A program made the position numbers and the translations under genes. A DNA stretch of 64,000 bases from Aliagarivorans taiwanensis DSM 22990 (GTDB lineage Bacteria; Pseudomonadota; Gammaproteobacteria; Enterobacterales; Celerinatantimonadaceae): positions 39,260 to 103,259 of the forward strand of contig NZ_AUBZ01000020.1 in NCBI RefSeq assembly GCF_000429505.1, given 5' to 3'. Below, piece after piece: positions 36,390 to 46,108 of the stretch. Position 1 is the first letter of the stretch. Each line of letters begins with the position of its first letter. The notes beneath the pieces were generated by a model. The model ran no database searches. It worked only from the letters and a program-made list of their open reading frames with translations, and was not told the origin of the DNA.

Positions 36390-38393
36390 ATGAGAAAGTT
36401 TTGTGTTGGCTTGGGGGTGCTGCTAAGCAGCCTAAGCTTTGTTGTTCTTGCTCAAACTCCAACGATTGGCAAGCAAGACTTGCCGGTTCTCAGCCAACAA
36501 AGTCAGCACGCGACTGCCGCTAAACGAATAAGTGCACTGTATACGCGCTCGCACTATCGCAGCGTTCCTTTCGATGATGAGCTATCTAGCGAGTTCTTCG
36601 ACAAATACCTCCAGCAGCTTGATTTCAATCGCTCTCTATTCCTAGAGAGCGATATTGAAGGCTTTGAGCAATATCGTTCACAACTGGACAATTATGTACC
36701 CAAGGGCCGCTTGGACCCCTTGTACACGATGTTCAACCTTTCCATTCAGCGTCGCTACGAGCAACTAGAGTATTCTCTAGCCTTGCTCGATGAACCGATG
36801 CTGTTCGAGTCTGATGAGCGTTATCAGTTCGATCGTAGCGAAGCCAGCTGGCCCAAAGACACTGCAGAGTTGCGCGACCTGTGGCGCAAAAAAGCAAAAT
36901 ACGACGCATTGAGCTTGGCGCTTGCTGGACGTGAGTGGCCAGCGATCGTCGAAACGCTGGGCAAGCGCTACAACAGTGCGATAAAGCGTTTAACCCAAAC
37001 CACCAGTGAAGACGCCTTCCAAACCGCGATGAATGCCTACTCTCGCAGCATCGAACCACACACTAGTTATCTATCTCCGCGTAATGCTGAGCGCTTTAAG
37101 ATGGAGATGAATCTATCGCTGGAAGGTATCGGTGCGGTGCTACAGGCTGAAGATGACTACACGGTGATCCGCAGTTTGGTGCCCGGCGGTCCAGCAGCCT
37201 TGAGTAATCAAGTGAAGCCAGATGATCGCATTATCGGTGTCGGTCAGGAAAAGGGCGAAATCGTTGATATTATCGGCTGGCGTTTAGACGATGTCGTTGA
37301 ATTGATCAAAGGCCCCAAAGGGACAACCGTTCGACTGGAAATATTAGGCGGTGCGAGCTCGAGCAACGCTAAGCCACGAGTAATCGAAATCGTCCGAGAC
37401 AAAGTCCGCTTGGAAGATCGCGCGGCTAAAGCCAAGGTGATTGAGGTTGACGGTAAAAAGGTCGGCGTGCTTGAGATCCCAAGTTTCTACGTGAATCTCA
37501 GCGAAGACGCAAAAGCAGAGCTTGCCACCCTAGGCGATGTTGAAAGCTTAATCGTTGATTTACGTGGCAACGGCGGCGGTGCGCTTACCGAGGCCACTGC
37601 GCTTACCGGTTTGTTTATTAAAGAAGGTCCAGTTGTCCAAGTGCGTGATCAGCTAGGCCGGGTATCCGTAAACAGCGATAACAACGGCTCTGTTGCTTAC
37701 AATGGACCGATGGTGATTCTGGTTGACCGCTACAGTGCATCCGCTTCAGAGATCTTTGCTGCCGCACTGCAAGACTACGGTCGTGCGTTGGTTGTCGGTG
37801 AGCAAACCTACGGCAAAGGCACCGTGCAGCAGCATCGTGGTATCGGTCGCATCTATGATTTGTACGAAAATCCATTGGGGCACGTGCAGTACACCATCGC
37901 TAAGTTCTACCGGATTAACGGTGGCAGCACGCAACACCGCGGGGTTATCCCAGACGTTATCTACCCGTCACCGCTGTTGCCTGAAGAAACCGGTGAGAGT
38001 GTCGAAGACAACGCACTGCCTTGGGATCAGATCCAGCCAGCCAGTTATGACCGGGTAGGGAACTTAGCAAGCTTGGTTCAGGCGCTCAACGACAAACATA
38101 GCGCGCGAATCGAAGTCGATCCCGAGTTCCAATACATCCTCACTGACATTCAAGAGTTTCGTGAAGAACGTGAACAGAAGTCAGTCAGTCTAAACCAGCA
38201 GGAACGTATTACGTTGCGTGATCAGAAGGAGCTGAAGCAACTTGAGCGACTCAACGAGCGCTTGGCACGGATGTCGTTGCCAAAGGTTGAGGACGTTGAT
38301 GACCTTCCTGAAGATGTAGAGTTCGACGATGCATTCTTGACCGAGGCTGCCAAGATTGCGCTCGACTTCAATGCACTCAGTTCAGCGTCTTAA
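36390..38393 (+). CDS. prc: Carboxy-terminal processing protease Prc (Tsp)
   Basis: Prc is a periplasmic protease that trims or degrades proteins such as MepS and SsrA-tagged proteins. The 667-residue protein has a signal peptide (MRKFCVGLGVLLSSLSFVVLA), an N-terminal helical domain, a PDZ domain (around SLEGIGAVLQAEDDYTVIRS), and the protease dyad in DRYSASASEIF (Ser) and YGKGTVQ (Lys). I chose ATG 36390 over a GTG two codons upstream because ACGGGG is well spaced. Confidence 0.96.
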   Translation: MRKFCVGLGVLLSSLSFVVLAQTPTIGKQDLPVLSQQSQHATAAKRISALYTRSHYRSVPFDDELSSEFFDKYLQQLDFNRSLFLESDIEGFEQYRSQLDNYVPKGRLDPLYTMFNLSIQRRYEQLEYSLALLDEPMLFESDERYQFDRSEASWPKDTAELRDLWRKKAKYDALSLALAGREWPAIVETLGKRYNSAIKRLTQTTSEDAFQTAMNAYSRSIEPHTSYLSPRNAERFKMEMNLSLEGIGAVLQAEDDYTVIRSLVPGGPAALSNQVKPDDRIIGVGQEKGEIVDIIGWRLDDVVELIKGPKGTTVRLEILGGASSSNAKPRVIEIVRDKVRLEDRAAKAKVIEVDGKKVGVLEIPSFYVNLSEDAKAELATLGDVESLIVDLRGNGGGALTEATALTGLFIKEGPVVQVRDQLGRVSVNSDNNGSVAYNGPMVILVDRYSASASEIFAAALQDYGRALVVGEQTYGKGTVQQHRGIGRIYDLYENPLGHVQYTIAKFYRINGGSTQHRGVIPDVIYPSPLLPEETGESVEDNALPWDQIQPASYDRVGNLASLVQALNDKHSARIEVDPEFQYILTDIQEFREEREQKSVSLNQQERITLRDQKELKQLERLNERLARMSLPKVEDVDDLPEDVEFDDAFLTEAAKIALDFNALSSAS

Positions 38394-38411
38394 GTGTTTT
38401 GTATAGCCACT

Positions 38412-38441
38412 CAAAAAGCCACCCAGTAGGGTGGCTTTTTT
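38412..38441. terminator. Bidirectional terminator after prc
   Basis: GCCACCC (38418-38424) and GGGTGGC (38429-38435) form a 7-bp stem with an AGTA loop, flanked by AAAAA and TTTTTT. It also serves the convergent small gene. Confidence 0.92.
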
Positions 38442-38471
38442 GTATGTGAAACGGCGAATTGAAACGGAGAA

Positions 38472-38684
38472 TTACTTACGTCGTTTAAACTTTCGTGCCA
38501 GGTATACCATGCCGATGAGTAGTGCTATGTAATACACACCCTGACTGAAGTAGACCGCGAGATCTTCTTTAGCGGGGAGGGAGACATGCTCCCAGAAATT
38601 TAGAGCCACGTCGGTTTTACCCGAATCAATGATCATCCAGACCAAAACCGCTAAACACACAGCGATAAATAACACATTTTGCAT
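38472..38684 (-). CDS. Hypothetical small membrane protein
   Basis: The 70-residue product is MQNVLFIAVCLAVLVWMIID, a polar middle, a second hydrophobic segment YYIALLIGMVYLA and a very basic end KFKRRK. It looks like a two-helix inner-membrane protein with both ends inside. GGAGT lies 11 bases upstream. It ends near a good bidirectional terminator, which supports a real transcript. I do not recognise the family. Confidence 0.6.
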   Translation of the reverse strand: MQNVLFIAVCLAVLVWMIIDSGKTDVALNFWEHVSLPAKEDLAVYFSQGVYYIALLIGMVYLARKFKRRK

Positions 38685-38877
38685 TGCTTGTTGCTACTCC
38701 ATGTAACGCCGCTCAGGTGCTACTACGAAAAGGTGCTGTAGTTTAACAGCATGGTTTGGAGAAGGATGTGATTTGTGTGCTGTTATGAGCGCGAGGCAGT
38801 TTGTAGATTCGGACTTGCTTATAAAAGAAAGAGATAAGTTCGCAGCAGTGTTAGGGAGCTGAGGATCTGCACAATAA
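38685..38877. other. Gene-free stretch beside the tRNA array
   Basis: About 190 bases between the small membrane gene and the first tRNA relic. I see no gene, clear terminator or repeat here; it probably holds the promoter of the leftward small gene. Confidence 0.4.
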
Positions 38878-38917
38878 TTGATTGCAGGGTCGGACTTGAA
38901 CCAACGACCTTGGAATT
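38878..38917 (-). pseudogene. Decayed initiator tRNA fragment A
   Basis: The plus strand reads GACTTGAACCAACGACCTT within a 40-base stretch that aligns to the T arm and 3' acceptor of the tRNA-fMet genes nearby; the anticodon half is missing. Confidence 0.65.
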
Positions 38918-38963
38918 TTTGTAGAGAGTTGAGCTCAAAAGGCTAATTTTTGTACGAAATAAA

Positions 38964-39009
38964 TTAGTTGCGTGTGCTGTGTTTGAGCTGACGAGCTTCG
39001 CGCTCTTAT
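38964..39009 (-). pseudogene. Decayed initiator tRNA fragment B
   Basis: This 46-base stretch aligns to the 3' half of the intact tRNA-fMet genes (TTAGTTGCGTGTGCTG against TTGGTTGCGGGTGCTG and onward to the anticodon) with many substitutions. It lies 86 bases from fragment A and 85 bases from the first intact gene, and the sequences after A and B share GAGAGTTGAGC and TTTTGTAC. Confidence 0.6.
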
Positions 39010-39048
39010 AGAGAGTTGAGCCAGATGGCTGATTTTGTACAAAAGAAT

Positions 39049-39125
<77 letters not shown>

Positions 39126-39164
39126 TCCGAAGAGGGTGATAAGTTTTGATTCTTTATCGAGAAT

Positions 39165-39241
<77 letters not shown>

Positions 39242-39280
39242 TCCGAAAAGGGTGATAAGTTTTGATTCTTTATCGAGAAT

Positions 39281-39357
<77 letters not shown>

Positions 39358-39396
39358 TCCGAAGAGGGTGATAAGTTTTGATTCTTTATCGAGAAT

Positions 39397-39473
<77 letters not shown>

Positions 39474-39486
39474 TCAACGGAGGCGA

Positions 39487-39515
39487 ATACTATAGACATG
39501 GCAGGGTGATTACAA
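39487..39515 (-). promoter_or_regulatory. Promoter of the tRNA-fMet array
   Basis: Read leftwards, TTGTAA (39515-39510) and TAGTAT (39492-39487) are 17 bases apart, and the first tRNA begins 14 bases beyond. The short GC-rich stretch after the -10 box is typical of stable-RNA promoters. Confidence 0.65.
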
Positions 39516-39822
39516 GGAGTAAATTGAAATCAATGAGAGTTTGACCAACAAATGACCTAAGTAGGGTGTTTTGTTTATATAAGCAACGGATCTAGCATCG
39601 ATTTTTCTATTGAATGTAGCAAATCCCTTTTTGATGTCAGTGAGTTATATAAGAACACAATGTGTGCCGCATCGCCTTTGGCTGCGGTGTTGTAACTTCC
39701 ACTAGTCGTATCTACAGCTATGTTTAATAGGGTGCCTGAGTTCGATGATTCAGCTGTGCTTTATGCTACTGATTTATGACGAAACAGGTATAATCGCCGC
39801 ACCGAAAATAATGAGTAACACC
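39516..39822. promoter_or_regulatory. Gene-free region upstream of rlmKL
   Basis: No gene is supported in this stretch of about 300 bases. It holds a small hairpin CCGCA/TGCGG near 39669-39689, and a perfect TATAAT at 39789-39794 that would start an rlmKL mRNA near 39801 with a leader of about 22 bases. No clear -35 box is present. Confidence 0.5.
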
Positions 39823-41916
39823 ATGGCCGATTTTTTTGCGAGTACCGCAAAAGGTTTAGAAAACCTTTGTCTAGAAGAACTTCAATCACTTGGAGCAGAG
39901 AACTGCCGTCAGCGTGTTGCTGGCGTGAGCTTCGAGTGTGACTGGCCCACGGTGTACAAGATTGCGCTTTGGACGCGTTTTGCCTCGCGCATTATGCTTC
40001 GCCTTGTTGAAACAGAGATCCGCGATGCGCGAGCCTTGTACCGGGCCGCCCACGAGATCAACTGGCAACGTTACTTCACCACCGCGGAAAGCTTCGCGGT
40101 CACCTTCAATGGCACCAACGATTTTATTAGCAACAGCCAGTTTGGCGCCTTGACCATTAAGGATGCCATCGTCGACCACTTTACGAGGTTTCACGACGAA
40201 CGTCCCAATGTAGAACGTCAAGACCCTGATGTGCGCATCGTAGCGCGCCTGGCCAACAACTTTTTAGCAATTTCGCTAGATATCGTTGGTCAACCACTTC
40301 ACCGCCGAGGTTATCGCACTGAGCAGGGCGAAGCGCCGCTCAGAGAGAATCTCGCTGCAGCCGTGGTTGCTCGTAGCAAGTGGACCGAAGAGTATATGGT
40401 CGATCCGATGTGTGGCTCGGGCACCTTGCTCATTGAAGCGGCGTTGGCTGCCTACGACATAGCGCCGGGTTTGAACCGTCCTTTTGCACTCACAAAGCTG
40501 AAAAACTACGATGAGCAAGCTTGGTCTGATGTTAAGGACGAGGCACAGCAACGCGCACAATCAGGTAAGGCTAATGCCAGCCAGAAACTGATTGGCTATG
40601 ACAGCGACAAGCGAATGGTTGCGATTGCCAAAGCGAATATTGAGCGCGCGGGACTCTCTGAGTTTATCTCCGTTCACACCCACGACGCCGCCGATATCGC
40701 GCCAGCGCCAAAAGCAAAGGGACTGATTCTAAGTAACCCGCCTTACGGTGAGCGTTTGGGAGAACTAACCAAGCTTGTAGGACTGTTCTTGTCGCTCGGC
40801 GCCGGGATCAAACAGCATTATGCAGGCTGGCGCGTGGCATTGTTCTCTGGGTCACCGGAACTGCTTGATTACCTGCGTATGCGCGCCGACAAGCAATACA
40901 AGTTTTTCAATGGTGCACTGGAGTGTACGCTAAAGCTCTACCAAGTCGGTGAGGGTGAGCAATCTCAACAACGTTTGTACGCTGAAGATTTTGTAAACCG
41001 ACTTAAGAAGAACCAGAAGAAGCTGGGCAAATGGCTTAAACGCGAAGAACTAGGTTGTTATCGCCTTTACGATGCGGATCTGCCAGAGTACAACGTTGCA
41101 GTGGATGTTTACCAAGATCATTGGGTTGTTCAGGAGTACCGCGCACCAAAATCCATCGATGCGAATAAAGCGCGTCGTAGGATGATGGATTTGCTGACTG
41201 GCATCGTGCAAAGCGGCTTAGTCGATAATGACAAGCTGATTATCAAACAGCGGCAGCAGCAAAAAGGTAAGCAGCAGTACCAGCGAAACGCCAATGAGCG
41301 TGAACGTATGGTGGTGAGTGAATATGGCGCCCAGTTCTATGTAAACCTTACCGACTACCTCGATACTGGTTTGTTCTTGGACCATCGTAATATGCGTCAT
41401 TACATCCAGCAAAACGCTAAGGGCAAAGCGGTACTAAACTTGTTTGCCTACACGGGCAGCGCCAGTGTTCACGCAGCAATAGGCGGCGCTGAGAAGGTGA
41501 CGACGGTGGATATGTCCAACACCTATCTCAACTGGGCAAAGGATAACTTCCGCCTCAACAAACTGAGTGTGGTTAAGCACGACTTCGTGCGCGCCGACTG
41601 CTTGGCTTGGCTGGGTAAAGCAACCCAGAGCTTCGATCTGATTTTCCTCGATCCCCCAACGTTTTCTAACTCTAAGAAGATGGAAGACGCCTTCGATGTG
41701 CAACGCGATCACGTCGATCTGATTGCTCAAGCGGTAGCAAGGCTAAACAACGATGGTCAGCTGATCTTCTCCAACAACAAACGTCAGTTTAAGATGGAAC
41801 AGGCCGCCATCGAGGCTCTGGGGTGCAAAGTTGAAAACATCTCCAAGCAATCATTGTCGCCCGATTTCGAGCGCAACAAGCATATTCACAACTGCTGGTT
41901 GATTACTAAGAACTAG
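39823..41916 (+). CDS. rlmL: Bifunctional 23S rRNA methyltransferase RlmKL
   Basis: RlmKL makes m2G2445 (RlmL part) and m7G2069 (RlmK part) in 23S rRNA. The 697-residue protein has a THUMP domain, then the first methyltransferase with DPMCGSGTLLIEAAL and LSNPPYGERLGE, and a second Rossmann methyltransferase with LNLFAYTGSASVHA and IFLDPPTFSNSK. I chose ATG 39823 (MADFFASTAKGLENLCLEEL), which matches the family and lies just after the TATAAT; earlier in-frame ATGs at 39745 and 39811 fall in or close to the promoter. Confidence 0.95.
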   Translation: MADFFASTAKGLENLCLEELQSLGAENCRQRVAGVSFECDWPTVYKIALWTRFASRIMLRLVETEIRDARALYRAAHEINWQRYFTTAESFAVTFNGTNDFISNSQFGALTIKDAIVDHFTRFHDERPNVERQDPDVRIVARLANNFLAISLDIVGQPLHRRGYRTEQGEAPLRENLAAAVVARSKWTEEYMVDPMCGSGTLLIEAALAAYDIAPGLNRPFALTKLKNYDEQAWSDVKDEAQQRAQSGKANASQKLIGYDSDKRMVAIAKANIERAGLSEFISVHTHDAADIAPAPKAKGLILSNPPYGERLGELTKLVGLFLSLGAGIKQHYAGWRVALFSGSPELLDYLRMRADKQYKFFNGALECTLKLYQVGEGEQSQQRLYAEDFVNRLKKNQKKLGKWLKREELGCYRLYDADLPEYNVAVDVYQDHWVVQEYRAPKSIDANKARRRMMDLLTGIVQSGLVDNDKLIIKQRQQQKGKQQYQRNANERERMVVSEYGAQFYVNLTDYLDTGLFLDHRNMRHYIQQNAKGKAVLNLFAYTGSASVHAAIGGAEKVTTVDMSNTYLNWAKDNFRLNKLSVVKHDFVRADCLAWLGKATQSFDLIFLDPPTFSNSKKMEDAFDVQRDHVDLIAQAVARLNNDGQLIFSNNKRQFKMEQAAIEALGCKVENISKQSLSPDFERNKHIHNCWLITKN

Positions 41917-41920
41917 GACC

Positions 41921-42172
41921 ATGGATCGTTCTTCCGACTACACGCTGTACGGCACCGACGGGTGCCATCTTTGTGAACAGGCCCAAGCACTGATGGAGCA
42001 AATCGGTGCTGTGGATTACTGTTCGGCCGACATCATAGATAATGACGATGACTTGGCTCGATACCGGGTTGTTATCCCCGTGCTAAAGCATAACCAGAGC
42101 GAACGTGAACTGCTTTGGCCATTTGATATCACCAGTCTCAACGCATTTTTGGAACAATGTAGTGCTAATTAA
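41921..42172 (+). CDS. Glutaredoxin-like protein (DUF836 type)
   Basis: The 83-residue thioredoxin-fold protein has a redox CxxC motif in DGCHLCEQAQALM at residues 15-18 and the cis-proline IPVLKHN. Such genes often lie between rlmKL and uup in Shewanella and Vibrio. The substrate is unknown. It starts 4 bases after rlmKL and overlaps uup by 11 bases. Confidence 0.85.
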   Translation: MDRSSDYTLYGTDGCHLCEQAQALMEQIGAVDYCSADIIDNDDDLARYRVVIPVLKHNQSERELLWPFDITSLNAFLEQCSAN

Positions 42173-44057
42173 CCTTCAGGATGCCTTTCTGGCTTATGGC
42201 GATACGCCACTTTTAAATCAAGCAAACCTGCAGATTAACGCCGGAGAGCGAGTCTGTTTAGTCGGGCGCAACGGCGCAGGCAAAAGTACCTTGCTTAAGG
42301 TCATCGAGGGCGAGGTCAAGCTCGACGATGGCCAACGACAAATCGTTAATGACGTAGTGATAAGCCGCCTTCAACAGGACCCGCCTACAGCTACCGATCA
42401 AACCATCTTCGAATACGTTGCAGAGGGGCAACCAGAACTCGCCGGCTTATTGGCTGAGTACCATGAGCTGTCGTCGTCTATTGGGAGCAACTCATCTGAT
42501 GCGGCGTTAAAACGGCTTGATCGTTTACAGCACCAGCTAGAAGCGAATGACGGCTGGGCATTTGACTCGCAAATCCAACGCGTGCTGACTACCTTAAAGC
42601 TCGAAGGGGATGCCAAGTTAAAAGGGCTCTCCGGCGGTTGGCTGCGTAAAGTTGCCTTAGCTAAGGCGCTGGCCAGTAACCCGGATATTCTGTTGCTCGA
42701 TGAGCCGACCAACCACCTGGATATCTCAACCATTCAATGGCTTGAAGAATTCCTGCTTACTCAACGCATTAGTTTGGTGTTTATTAGCCACGACCGGGCG
42801 TTTATCCACAAAATTGCAACGCGCATTGTCGATATCGACCGTGGCGTTCTTACCTCTTGGCCGGGTAACTATCAGGCCTACCTCGAGGGCAAGGCCGAAT
42901 GGTTGCGTGTGGAAGAAGAGCAGAATGCCCAGTTCGATAAGAAGCTCGCTCAAGAAGAAGCGTGGATCCGTCAAGGAATTAAGGCACGACGTACTCGCAA
43001 TGAAGGGCGGGTGCGGGCACTTAAAGCATTACGTAAAGAGCGCTCTGAGCGGGTAGGGCGTCAAGGTACCGCGGCTATTCAGGTTGATGAAGGCTTGCGC
43101 AGTGGTAAAGTCGTGTTCGAAGCCGAACAGCTGAGTTTTGCTTATTCCGGAGCAAAGACTCCAACGATCAATCCCGTAGACCTGCTGGTTATGCGTGGCG
43201 ACAAAATTGCGTTAGTGGGCGCCAATGGCTGCGGCAAATCCACCCTAATTAAGTTGCTGCTCGACGAATTGCCAGCCAGTGGCGGTAAGCTCAAGACAGG
43301 CACCAACTTGCAGGTGGCGTACTTTGACCAGTATCGCGAAGAGCTCGATCCCGAAAAATCAGTATTGGACAACGTTGCTGGCGGAAAGCAAGAAGTCGAG
43401 ATAAATGGAGGCAAACGCCATGTGATGGGCTACTTGCAAGACTTCTTGTTCCCTCCCAAGCGCGCGTTCACACCAGTAAAAGCCCTATCTGGCGGCGAAA
43501 AGAACCGCCTGATGCTGGCCAAGCTGTTCCTGAAGCCGGCGAATTTGTTGGTATTGGATGAACCAACCAACGACTTGGATGTCGAAACTCTCGAACTGCT
43601 TGAAGAGTTGGTCGATCAGTACCAAGGAACGGTGTTACTGGTTAGCCACGACCGAGAGTTTATCGACAACACGGTTAGCCAATGCTGGTCGTTTGATGGG
43701 AACGGTAACGTGTTCAAGTTTGTCGGTGGTTACAGCGAGCTGGAGAGCTACCAGCAAGCGCTTAAGCCGACGGTTACAGAACAGAAAACTGTTAAAGCCA
43801 CCACCACCGCAAAACCCAAGAAAACTTCAGGTAAGCTTTCTTACAAGTTGCAGCTTGAACTTGACCAACTGCCTGAAAAGTTGGAAGCTGCTGAACAACG
43901 TGTCGAATCACTGCAATCTCAGGTTAACGATCCCGAGTTTTTCAACGGCGATCAAGCTGAGGTTCAAGCGAAACTTAATGAATTAACCCTCGCCGAAGAG
44001 CAACTGGAAGGCTTGTTTGCTCGTTGGGAAGAATTGGAACAACAAAAACTTTCATGA
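42162..44057 (+). CDS. uup: ABC-F ATPase Uup
   Basis: Uup is a soluble ABC-F protein that acts on ribosomes or replication forks; loss raises transposon precise excision in E. coli. The 631-residue protein has two ATP-binding domains: GRNGAGKST, LSGGWLRK and LLLDEPTNHLD in the first; GANGCGKST, LSGGEKNR and LVLDEPTNDLD in the second. A C-terminal coiled coil follows. GTG 42162 gives VLINLQDAFLAYGD, matching the family; the longer in-frame opening at 42105 lies inside the upstream gene. Confidence 0.95.
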   Translation: MLINLQDAFLAYGDTPLLNQANLQINAGERVCLVGRNGAGKSTLLKVIEGEVKLDDGQRQIVNDVVISRLQQDPPTATDQTIFEYVAEGQPELAGLLAEYHELSSSIGSNSSDAALKRLDRLQHQLEANDGWAFDSQIQRVLTTLKLEGDAKLKGLSGGWLRKVALAKALASNPDILLLDEPTNHLDISTIQWLEEFLLTQRISLVFISHDRAFIHKIATRIVDIDRGVLTSWPGNYQAYLEGKAEWLRVEEEQNAQFDKKLAQEEAWIRQGIKARRTRNEGRVRALKALRKERSERVGRQGTAAIQVDEGLRSGKVVFEAEQLSFAYSGAKTPTINPVDLLVMRGDKIALVGANGCGKSTLIKLLLDELPASGGKLKTGTNLQVAYFDQYREELDPEKSVLDNVAGGKQEVEINGGKRHVMGYLQDFLFPPKRAFTPVKALSGGEKNRLMLAKLFLKPANLLVLDEPTNDLDVETLELLEELVDQYQGTVLLVSHDREFIDNTVSQCWSFDGNGNVFKFVGGYSELESYQQALKPTVTEQKTVKATTTAKPKKTSGKLSYKLQLELDQLPEKLEAAEQRVESLQSQVNDPEFFNGDQAEVQAKLNELTLAEEQLEGLFARWEELEQQKLS

Positions 44058-45979
44058 AGAAAACATTTGTCGCATCCGCGCTGGGCTTGATACTCAGCCA
44101 ACAAGTGGTAACTGCGCACGCCGCAAATATCGAACCTTATTACCTCGTTGAAGAGATCCCGATTGTCGAAGAGCTCGCCGAAGAGCAAGCTCCAGAACCG
44201 TACTTGCTCGGATTGGAAGATGCTCGATACGACTTCAATGTAACCGCGGTCAGCGATGATGGAACGCTGGTTGCGGGCAGGGCATTGACCTTCTTCACCT
44301 ATTTTACTTTCTTCGATTTCTTCGACAGAACGACGTTTGACTATGGTTGTCAGTACTCTTCTGATGTATGTGACAACTATAACTATTCTAACTATGGCTT
44401 TTATGAGTTTTACCGGGAAGCGCATATCCATCAACGAAGCCGCCTATATGAGTCAAAGATTCTTGCCTACTGGGCGGATCTAAGCGGTTCTCCGGCTATT
44501 CGAAATTCTGGCTCTAACGTTGAACCAGTTCCCGTTTGGCCTGTCGTAGACGAAAAGCTGTACGTATTTGACGATCCGACATCAGGTCAAGCGACTACAG
44601 ATACTCAGATAAACGATATCCAGCGTATAGATGGTCATGTTTGGCTCACCGGCTGGGACTCGGCACCTTACTATCTCAACGATAGTAGTAACTATGTTCG
44701 AGACCATATCGGTCGAGGCTTTGCTAAGAACGCTTCTACAGGAGCTGTAATCACGCTTGCGCCCTGTAACCAAAGCTTAACTAGCACCGACGAGTGCGAT
44801 GTTACCCGACTCAACGGTGGTGCTTCTGTAGGCGCCAAGTTTGTGTTCAATGATGAGCTGCCTGGGTATGAGGGGCGTACTGTCGTCGTTGGCTTTGCCA
44901 GTTATCGTTACCTCGATAATAGCTCTTCTTACTTCAATGACTGTCAAAGGGGTAACCGAGATTACTATTCACGTTGCTCGGGCTTCGACACTCAGGTATG
45001 GATTTGGGATATCACCGATGCGGCTGATGGAGACTTAGTGTTCGGAGAGCAGCTAGTCGATGGTTACGACTTGGCTCGATATGGCGCATCTCGTTACAAT
45101 GTAGTGAATGACATTGGCAGCCGGGGGACGATGGTGGGTATGTCATCCCGAGCAGAGTATGACAGCCGCACTGGTTCACGAGGGCGTGCAACTAAGTTTG
45201 TTCCGAATAGTGATACTGCTGAAGTACCATACACCACCATACAGATCCCTAACTTGAGAAGCGATAACCACGCCCCGAATACTGATAAGTATCGCGATAC
45301 CGTTATGCATACATGGGCGACGGCTGTTAACGACGTGTCCAGGCTAATCGTCGGTAATTTGAGGTTTAGTGCTGAGAAAGGGCGTAACCGTCCTGTTGAG
45401 GGTTTTGTCTACGAAGACGATGGCAGTAATACGGTAGCTTGGCCATTTCGCAACCTTCCGCAACGAGGTAGCAACAGCCACTTTTCTGATGTGAATGCTA
45501 ACTCGTATGTAGTCGGTTGGCGGGACGCCGACGGTGAAGAGCAGCCATCTTACCGCGGTACTACCCGTCGCCAAACCGGTTTTATCTTGGATTACAACGC
45601 CTACAAAAGTGGTGCTGCGGTTAGTTCTTGGAACCTGATCGATCTAACCTGTTACGAGAGTGATGCTGGAGAAGCAATGCTTCCCCTCTATCGCATCGAG
45701 TACCCGCAGTCGATTGAGGACGACGGTACTGTTATCGCCAGTGGTTACCACTATGCTAACGCAAATGACTTCATCAATCGTACTAATCCGCGACCAGTAC
45801 TGCTCCGCCTCACAGTAAACCCTAATGGCGATTTAGCAAACTTAGCGCAATGCCCTCAACTAGAAGAGCAACCATCCGAGCGAAGTGGTGGAGCGATGGC
45901 ATGGTGGAGTTTGCTTTTATTGCTTCCAATAGCTTTTGTGAGACAGTTCAAATTCACCAAAAATGCCACAAAGGCGTAA
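44054..45979 (+). CDS. DUF3466 family exported protein with C-terminal membrane segment
   Basis: The 641-residue protein has a signal peptide (MKKTFVASALGLILSQQVVT, cleavage near AHA), a Glu-rich start, a Tyr/Phe/Asn-rich stretch, and repeated segments of the type VNDIGSRGTMVGMSSR and VNANSYVVGWRDADG that recall HAF-type beta repeats. It ends in SGGAMAWWSLLLLLPIAF followed by basic residues, a GlyGly-CTERM-like sorting tail. Function unknown; DUF3466 genes often lie between uup and rmf in related bacteria. The ATG overlaps the uup stop (ATGA). Its coding sequence is richer in A and T than its neighbours. Confidence 0.8.
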   Translation: MKKTFVASALGLILSQQVVTAHAANIEPYYLVEEIPIVEELAEEQAPEPYLLGLEDARYDFNVTAVSDDGTLVAGRALTFFTYFTFFDFFDRTTFDYGCQYSSDVCDNYNYSNYGFYEFYREAHIHQRSRLYESKILAYWADLSGSPAIRNSGSNVEPVPVWPVVDEKLYVFDDPTSGQATTDTQINDIQRIDGHVWLTGWDSAPYYLNDSSNYVRDHIGRGFAKNASTGAVITLAPCNQSLTSTDECDVTRLNGGASVGAKFVFNDELPGYEGRTVVVGFASYRYLDNSSSYFNDCQRGNRDYYSRCSGFDTQVWIWDITDAADGDLVFGEQLVDGYDLARYGASRYNVVNDIGSRGTMVGMSSRAEYDSRTGSRGRATKFVPNSDTAEVPYTTIQIPNLRSDNHAPNTDKYRDTVMHTWATAVNDVSRLIVGNLRFSAEKGRNRPVEGFVYEDDGSNTVAWPFRNLPQRGSNSHFSDVNANSYVVGWRDADGEEQPSYRGTTRRQTGFILDYNAYKSGAAVSSWNLIDLTCYESDAGEAMLPLYRIEYPQSIEDDGTVIASGYHYANANDFINRTNPRPVLLRLTVNPNGDLANLAQCPQLEEQPSERSGGAMAWWSLLLLLPIAFVRQFKFTKNATKA

Positions 45980-46021
45980 CACTTAGATCAAAGGCTTAGG
46001 CGATACTGTTACATTTTGCCT

Positions 46022-46050
46022 TTGACCTTTAAAATTCCTTGAGGAATAGT
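46022..46050 (+). promoter_or_regulatory. Possible rmf promoter
   Basis: TTGACC (46022-46027) and AATAGT (46045-46050) are 17 bases apart. Initiation would fall near 46056-46058, so the mRNA would begin almost with the following hairpin. Confidence 0.4.
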
Positions 46051-46053
46051 AGA

Positions 46054-46085
46054 AGCAGAGCAGTAGAAATATTGCTCTGCTTTTT
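46054..46085 (+). terminator. Terminator-like hairpin just before rmf
   Basis: AGCAGAGCA (46054-46062) pairs perfectly with TGCTCTGCT (46073-46081) and is followed by TTTTT. It ends only 24 bases before the rmf start codon. It may end the DUF3466 transcript, or form the 5' end of rmf mRNA. Confidence 0.8.
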
Positions 46086-46108
46086 CAGTTATGAAGAGGA
46101 AAACGTCT

